64,000 nt of DNA from contig NZ_BSTN01000027.1 in the NCBI RefSeq assembly GCF_030269545.1, positions 18,523 through 82,522 of the forward strand, written 5' to 3'. The position numbers were made by a program, and so were the translations under genes. Shown one piece after another: positions 60,278-64,000 of this stretch. This DNA comes from Actinomadura sp. NBRC 104425. GTDB taxonomy: Bacteria; Actinomycetota; Actinomycetes; Streptosporangiales; Streptosporangiaceae. Under the pieces are notes generated by a model, which was given only the letters and a program-made list of their open reading frames with translations, was not told the DNA's origin and searched no databases. Numbering within the stretch: the stretch's first letter is position 1; each line of letters begins with the position of its first letter.

Positions 60278-60442
60278 ATGCGTGCCGTTCACCCCTCCCC
60301 CGAGTCCGGCGATTCCTTTTCCAAGGCCGGAAAGAACAGCAAGAAGCACAACAAGAACCGCGATCCGAAGGCGGCCGTGTTCGCGCAGCAGCGCCGCAAC
60401 ACCCGCCGGCTGCCGAACCGCCGGCTGCAGCGCGGTCGCTGA
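60278..60442 (+). CDS. Small basic protein of 54 residues, unknown
   Basis: A short gene with an excellent GGAGG site 9 bases before the ATG and a strong terminator after the stop. The protein is very basic and lacks membrane segments (SKAGKNSKKHNKNRDPKAAV, then FAQQRRNTRRLPNRRLQRGR), suggesting RNA, ribosome or DNA binding. I do not recognise a family. The promoter at 59997 would give a leader of about 250 bases. Confidence 0.7.
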   Translation: MRAVHPSPESGDSFSKAGKNSKKHNKNRDPKAAVFAQQRRNTRRLPNRRLQRGR

Positions 60443-60448
60443 CCACCG

Positions 60449-60483
60449 CCGGGCCGCCCGGACTCCTCGTCCGGGCGGCCCGG
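60449..60483. terminator. Bidirectional terminator with perfect 15-base stem
   Basis: 60449-60463 pairs perfectly with 60469-60483 around TCCTC. It separates the small basic protein gene from the convergent Sel1-repeat gene. Confidence 0.9.
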
Positions 60484-60497
60484 CCCGTCCCGCCTGG

Positions 60498-61817
60498 TCA
60501 GGCCGGCCGGGCGTGGCCGTGCTGGACGAGCCACTGCAGCCACCGGGTGGCCTCCTCGTTGCGGCCCGACTGGACCAGCAAATCCATCAGCAGGGTGATC
60601 GCCTGCACGTCCTCGGCGTCGGCGGCGCGGCGCAGCCACGTTTCGGCCTCGTCGAGCCGGCCGGTCTCCTTCAGCAGCCCGCCCAGATTGCGGAAGGCCG
60701 CCGGGAGGCCCGCTTCCACGGCGCGGCGCAGCAGCGGCTCGGCCTCGTCGTAACGCCTCTGGTCGAGCAGGTCGCGGGCGGCGGCGTTCATCGCGGGCGG
60801 ATATCCGGCGTCGGCCGCCTTCATCAGGTAGGGGACGCCTTCGCGGTAGCGGCCCTGCCCGTTCAGCACCACGCACAGCCCGTACATCGCCGGGACATGC
60901 CCGGCCTCGGCCGCCCGCCGCAGCCACGACTCGGCCTGCTCCGGGTCGATCTCAGCCAGGTTGTTGCCGAGGTTGAACATGGCGTCCAGGTGGCCGTGCT
61001 CGGCGGCCCGCCCGTACCAGTCGCGGCTCTCCGCAGCCCGCCCCGCCTCGTCGAGCAGGACGCCCAGGTTGAACATGGCCTGCGGCTCCCCGGCGTCGGC
61101 GGCCTGCCGGAGCCAGCGCTCCGCCTCCTCCAGCCGTCCCGACTGCGCCAGGAAGACGCCCAGGTTCGTCACCGACAGCGCCCGGCCCGTCTCGGCCGCG
61201 GCCCGGTGCCAGCGCTCGGCCTCCTCCATGCGCCGCCCGGACGCGCACCACCGGGCCAGTTCCGTCATGGCCACGGGGTCGCCGGCCTCGGCCGCCCGCG
61301 TGTACCAGCGTTCGGCCTCCTCCGTCCGGCCCTCCCCCTGCGCCGTGCGTCCGAGGTGCAGCATCGACTCGGTGTCCCCGGCGTCGGCCGCCCGCTCGAA
61401 CCACTCGCGCGCCTCGGCGTCCCGCCCGGAATCGGCGCACATGATCGCCAGATTGACCATCCCGTGGACGACGCCCAGCTGCGCCGCCCGGCGGAACAGC
61501 TCCTCGGCCTCGCCCGCCCGCTGCGGATCGCGCACCAGCAGCGCCCCGAGATTGACGATCGCCTGCACCTCGCCCGCGTCGGCCGCGGCCCGCAGCCACC
61601 GCTCGGCCTCACCCGTGCGCCCCGCGCCGCCGAGCAGCGTGCCGAGGTACTTCATGGCCATCACATGACCGGACTCGGCCGCGGCGGCATACCAGCGTTC
61701 GGCCTCCTCCGCGCGGCCGTCCCGCTCGCACATCAGCCCGAGCTGCGCCTGCGCCTCGACGTCCCCGGTCTCCGCGGCCACCCGGCACGCCTGCTCCTCA
61801 TGCCACGTCCTGGTCAT
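60498..61817 (-). CDS. Sel1-like/TPR repeat protein
   Basis: A 439-residue protein made almost wholly of about twelve 33-37-residue helical repeats of Sel1/TPR type (pattern AMxxLGxLLxxxGRxEEAERWxRRAAEAG). There is no signal peptide or other domain. Such solenoids act as protein-protein scaffolds. The ATG at 61817 follows GAAGGGG; a frame starting at 61832 is less likely. Its upstream region lies within the 180-190-base repeats described separately. Confidence 0.88.
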   Translation of the reverse strand: MTRTWHEEQACRVAAETGDVEAQAQLGLMCERDGRAEEAERWYAAAAESGHVMAMKYLGTLLGGAGRTGEAERWLRAAADAGEVQAIVNLGALLVRDPQRAGEAEELFRRAAQLGVVHGMVNLAIMCADSGRDAEAREWFERAADAGDTESMLHLGRTAQGEGRTEEAERWYTRAAEAGDPVAMTELARWCASGRRMEEAERWHRAAAETGRALSVTNLGVFLAQSGRLEEAERWLRQAADAGEPQAMFNLGVLLDEAGRAAESRDWYGRAAEHGHLDAMFNLGNNLAEIDPEQAESWLRRAAEAGHVPAMYGLCVVLNGQGRYREGVPYLMKAADAGYPPAMNAAARDLLDQRRYDEAEPLLRRAVEAGLPAAFRNLGGLLKETGRLDEAETWLRRAADAEDVQAITLLMDLLVQSGRNEEATRWLQWLVQHGHARPA

Positions 61818-62340
61818 GCCGCCCCTTCTCACGCCCGTCCGGATTCTCCCGGTCTACGACTCCGCCCCCCGGCCCCGGGTTCCCCACACTCCAGACACAG
61901 GTCGGGCCACTCCAGCCAACGGTGTGATACGGGCGCACCCCACAGACGGCTCGATCAAACGAGGCGCCCCCTCCAACAACTCACCGGAAACTCGCAACAC
62001 CCCTAGCCACCCGCTCGAACCCTCCCGCCCTACAACTCCAGCACCCCGCCCCGCCCCCACGCCCCAGCGCACCCACGGTCGAAGTACTCCAGCCAACGGC
62101 GTGATATGGAGGCGCAGCCCACAGGTAGTTCGCTTAAGCGGCGCCCCCTCCAACAGCTCATCGCGAGCCCGCCGGAGACATGCCGCCTCTACTCACACCC
62201 GCCCGAAACCTTCCGGTCCATGACTCCAGCCCCCGCCCCAGACACACCAGGCCACAGTGCACCCACGGTCGGGCCACTCGCGCCAACGGCATGAGCAGGA
62301 CGCGGCCCGCAGGCGGTTCGTTCAGGCGGGGCGGCTGCTC
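61813..62340. repeat. Three diverged tandem copies of a 180-190-base unit
   Basis: Units begin near 61813, 61992 and 62178. Internal landmarks recur: GTCGGGCCACTCCAGCCAACGG (61901) as GTCGAAGTACTCCAGCCAAC (62078) and GTCGGGCCACTCGCGCCAAC (62268), and CATGCCGCC near 61813 and 62178. The array covers the Sel1 upstream region and reaches to the end of the next gene. No gene is supported in it. Confidence 0.75.
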
Positions 62341-62347
62341 CGGCGGC

Positions 62348-62743
62348 TCACCGGGAGTCCGCCGAGGAACGGATCAGGGCCTCAAGGCGGGTGACGGCCG
62401 GGCGCCAGTCCTCGGGGAGTTGGTGGCAGCGGGTCGCGCGCCAGCCGCGGTAGGCGAGCGTGTAGGCGAAGTGGTCGGGGATGTTGCACCAGCGGCGCGA
62501 GGACGTTCGGGTGGTGACGCCGTCCAGCGCCTGGCGCAGGTCGCGGATCCGCGCCTTGCCCAGCGTGAATTCGGCGGCACGTCCTCGGCCGGTGGTGACC
62601 GTTCCGTCGCGGTGGACGACGACCGTTTCGCTGATACCGGCGAATCCGCCGCTCCGCGTGTACGAGACGAGCATTTCGGAGGACGCCGGAGACGTCAGAG
62701 AAAGCGCCGCGACACCCACGACGGCAATATATGTGAACATCAT
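62348..62743 (-). CDS. Secreted protein resembling emfourin-type protease inhibitor
   Basis: A 131-residue exported protein. A hydrophobic N terminus (MMFTYIAVVGVAALSLTSPASS) is followed by VSYTRSGGFAGISETVVVHRDGTV, which resembles the RSGGFAG core of emfourin, the inhibitor of protealysin-like metalloproteases. The later part has two cysteines (RWCNIPDH, TRCHQL). GAGGT lies before the double ATG at 62743. Emfourin likeness rests on the short motif only. Confidence 0.65.
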   Translation of the reverse strand: MMFTYIAVVGVAALSLTSPASSEMLVSYTRSGGFAGISETVVVHRDGTVTTGRGRAAEFTLGKARIRDLRQALDGVTTRTSSRRWCNIPDHFAYTLAYRGWRATRCHQLPEDWRPAVTRLEALIRSSADSR

Positions 62744-62852
62744 TGACAATACCTCGCACATTTCATGGCGAGTCGTCGGCATGGAACCCCGCACACCTTC
62801 CACGCCGACGACTCGCCGACCCAGCCACCCCGGTGGGTCTTCCAGGGAAGCC

Positions 62853-63245
62853 TCAGAATTTGAACAGCACGCCGCCGGTGGCCCGGATGGCCGCGCACCG
62901 GTTGGCGAAGGTCCGGGAGTAGTCGCGCGGCCTGCCCTGCCAGGTCCCGTACGCACGCACCCGCACGGGCGCGTACTCCAGCGTGCACCGACCGGGCTGC
63001 TCCGGCAGGCGCGCCACGTTGCCGCTGACGCGTCGTAGCTGGTCACAGGCTCGCTGCGGGGCAGGGTGAGAGCCTCCGTCCGGTCCGCATCGCAAGCTGA
63101 CGCTCGCGACCCGGCCCGTCCCCTGCACCGGGGCGACGGTCAGCCGGTAGCCACCGACCGGCTCCATCGCCTCGGCGGCGGCCGGTGCCGCCCACGAAAT
63201 CGCAACCATTCCCCCGATGACGGCCAGCGTCTTCCGCACGCACAT
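62853..63245 (-). CDS. Subtilisin-inhibitor-like (SSI-family) secreted protein
   Basis: A 130-residue exported protein. The signal peptide (CVRKTLAVIGGMVAISWAAPAAAEA) is followed by an SSI-like domain: YRLTVAPVQGTGRVASVSLRCGPDGGSHPAPQRACDQLRRVSGNVA, a second cysteine pair (RCTLEYAPVRVRAYGTWQGRPRDYSRTFANRC) and a phenylalanine end (GGVLFKF). Spacing of cysteines and the tail match Streptomyces subtilisin inhibitors. AGGGAG precedes the ATG at 63245. It likely guards against extracellular serine proteases. Confidence 0.88.
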   Translation of the reverse strand: MCVRKTLAVIGGMVAISWAAPAAAEAMEPVGGYRLTVAPVQGTGRVASVSLRCGPDGGSHPAPQRACDQLRRVSGNVARLPEQPGRCTLEYAPVRVRAYGTWQGRPRDYSRTFANRCAAIRATGGVLFKF

Positions 63246-63603
63246 GTGGAAACTCCCTGGAATCCGCCTGCCGCGGTCTGCGGCGCCCGGTGCGGCGACA
63301 TCCCGATTTGTGGCCGGGGATGTCGCCGCCATGAAGGAGCGACGGCGGTCCGCGTGACAGTTCCTGCCACGGATCGGTCCGCCTCCTTGACACTAGGAAG
63401 CCGACCCGCCCGCACACAACCGGGAGTTTTGACCGAATACGGTCATTGGATTGAGATTTGAACTTCGTTGACCACTTCTGCAAAGTGAGCTGGGGTTTCT
63501 CTTACTCACCCCTGTCAGATAGGACCTACGCCACTTCACCCAATGGCCGCTTCGGCACGTCCCACTCCTACGATGAGCTGACCTGCCACCCCACACCGCA
63601 GGC

Positions 63604-63872
63604 CAGGTCGCCACGGCACCACAACCGACCACCACACCCCCACCACACCAGGCGAGAGTGCCCCACGACACCACCAACCCGGCCGCCCGGCAGCCCTCGA
63701 CAGCGAACCAGAAGCCACCCCCCACCAGGCAGCAGCTCCAACCGGCCACCCCCACGCCACACAAGCGAGCCCGCAGCCCCAGGCCGAGGCGCTCCAGCCC
63801 CGATGCCGGCCGGGGCAGGTCGCCACGACACCACAGCCGACCACCGCACCACCGAACCGAGCGGAAGTGCCC
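63604..63872. repeat. Direct repeat of about 60 bases, 212 apart
   Basis: 63604-63664 and 63816-63872 both begin CAGGTCGCCACG and share most positions, ending AGTGCCCC. The gap 63246-63992 is strongly pyrimidine-rich on the plus strand around these repeats and carries no gene I can support. Confidence 0.7.
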
Positions 63873-63992
63873 CGGTTGCGTCCACGGAGGTGGTGTACGA
63901 GTTTCCGCAGGTGAAGAGCGTGGCGTCGTGACGTGAGACGGCCACCGCGTAGATCCTTCGAGATGGATGATCAAGAAGAAGGAGACAACGCG

Positions 63993-64000
63993 ATGGCCGC
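63993..64000 (+). CDS. Start of a gene truncated by the window edge
   Basis: AAGGAG at 63979-63984 lies eight bases before an ATG at 63993 (ATGGCCGC to the edge). The quality of the site suggests a real, well-translated gene beginning here; the product cannot be told. Confidence 0.5.

Noticed and set aside
63393..63974. 193-residue minus-strand frame upstream of the last gene
   Set aside because: Composition is that of a G-rich repeat tract (Trp/Gly/Cys-rich), covers the direct repeats and has no RBS or recognisable domain.

Overview
This 64 kb window is very GC-rich DNA from a filamentous actinomycete. Pointers to that are a geosmin synthase, LacI- and HxlR-type regulators, a Cgl0158-type inositol aldolase, a subtilisin-inhibitor-like secreted protein, GTG starts and dense GTGA/ATGA translational overlaps. 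A member of the Streptosporangiales such as Actinomadura would fit, but genus is an inference. No rRNA, tRNA, CRISPR array or intact transposase is visible.

Layout: (1) 0-11 kb, mixed housekeeping and accessory genes: a 5'-truncated LuxR-type NTPase regulator, a D-2-hydroxyacid dehydrogenase, a VOC protein, an S4-domain protein, an amidohydrolase, small membrane or secreted unknowns, and a BtpA-like plus SIS-domain pair. (2) 11.25-23 kb, a complete myo-inositol catabolic operon on the minus strand (iolC, Cgl0158-type aldolase, iolB, iolD, iolA/mmsA, iolE, iolT, iolG, iolH/I-like). It is read from a divergent promoter region carrying a perfect palindrome next to a LacI regulator, and ends in a strong terminator. 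(3) 23-30.4 kb, decayed regulator fragments, a glutaryl-CoA-type acyl-CoA dehydrogenase, two secreted proteins, an Lrp/AsnC regulator with a LysE exporter, and a two-domain germacradienol/geosmin synthase. (4) 30.5-53.9 kb, a type II polyketide cluster of angucycline type. The familiar gene order (oxygenase E, cyclase F, KS-alpha A, KS-beta B, ACP C, KR D, aromatase/cyclase L, oxygenase M) is present but split into two minus-strand operons: E-F-A-B plus acyl-CoA carboxylase beta and epsilon, and C-D-L-M plus a Dpp-type ABC transporter and an alpha/beta hydrolase. Between them lie tailoring genes: an EthD-like protein, a FrnE/DsbA protein, a ketoreductase, an FMN reductase, two NmrA-like proteins, a two-domain ABM-like oxygenase and an HxlR regulator. 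Three promoter-like sites with identical architecture (TTGAC[ATG], 15 bases, TGTCAC[AG]CT) precede the E operon, the C operon and the tailoring ketoreductase. Tandem repeats of different unit size sit in four gaps of the cluster. (5) 54-64 kb, a zinc-finger-like/HTH gene pair with an unusually AT-rich flank, an ADP-ribosylglycohydrolase, archease and RtcB RNA ligase, a hydrolase, a peptide deformylase, a 54-residue basic protein with a long leader, a Sel1-repeat protein, and two adjacent secreted proteins resembling protease inhibitors (emfourin-like and SSI-like).

How it fits together: the carboxylase would supply malonyl-CoA; KS-alpha/KS-beta/ACP would build a long poly-beta-ketone; KR, the didomain aromatase/cyclase and the UrdF/JadI-like cyclase would fold it into an angular tetracycle; the flavoprotein oxygenases, the reductase and the ABM protein (with the FMN reductase) would tailor it, possibly by ring cleavage. 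The cluster has no obvious SARP activator and no MFS exporter; its only transporter is the peptide-type ABC importer family. Functions are assigned by family recognition from the translated sequence without database searches.
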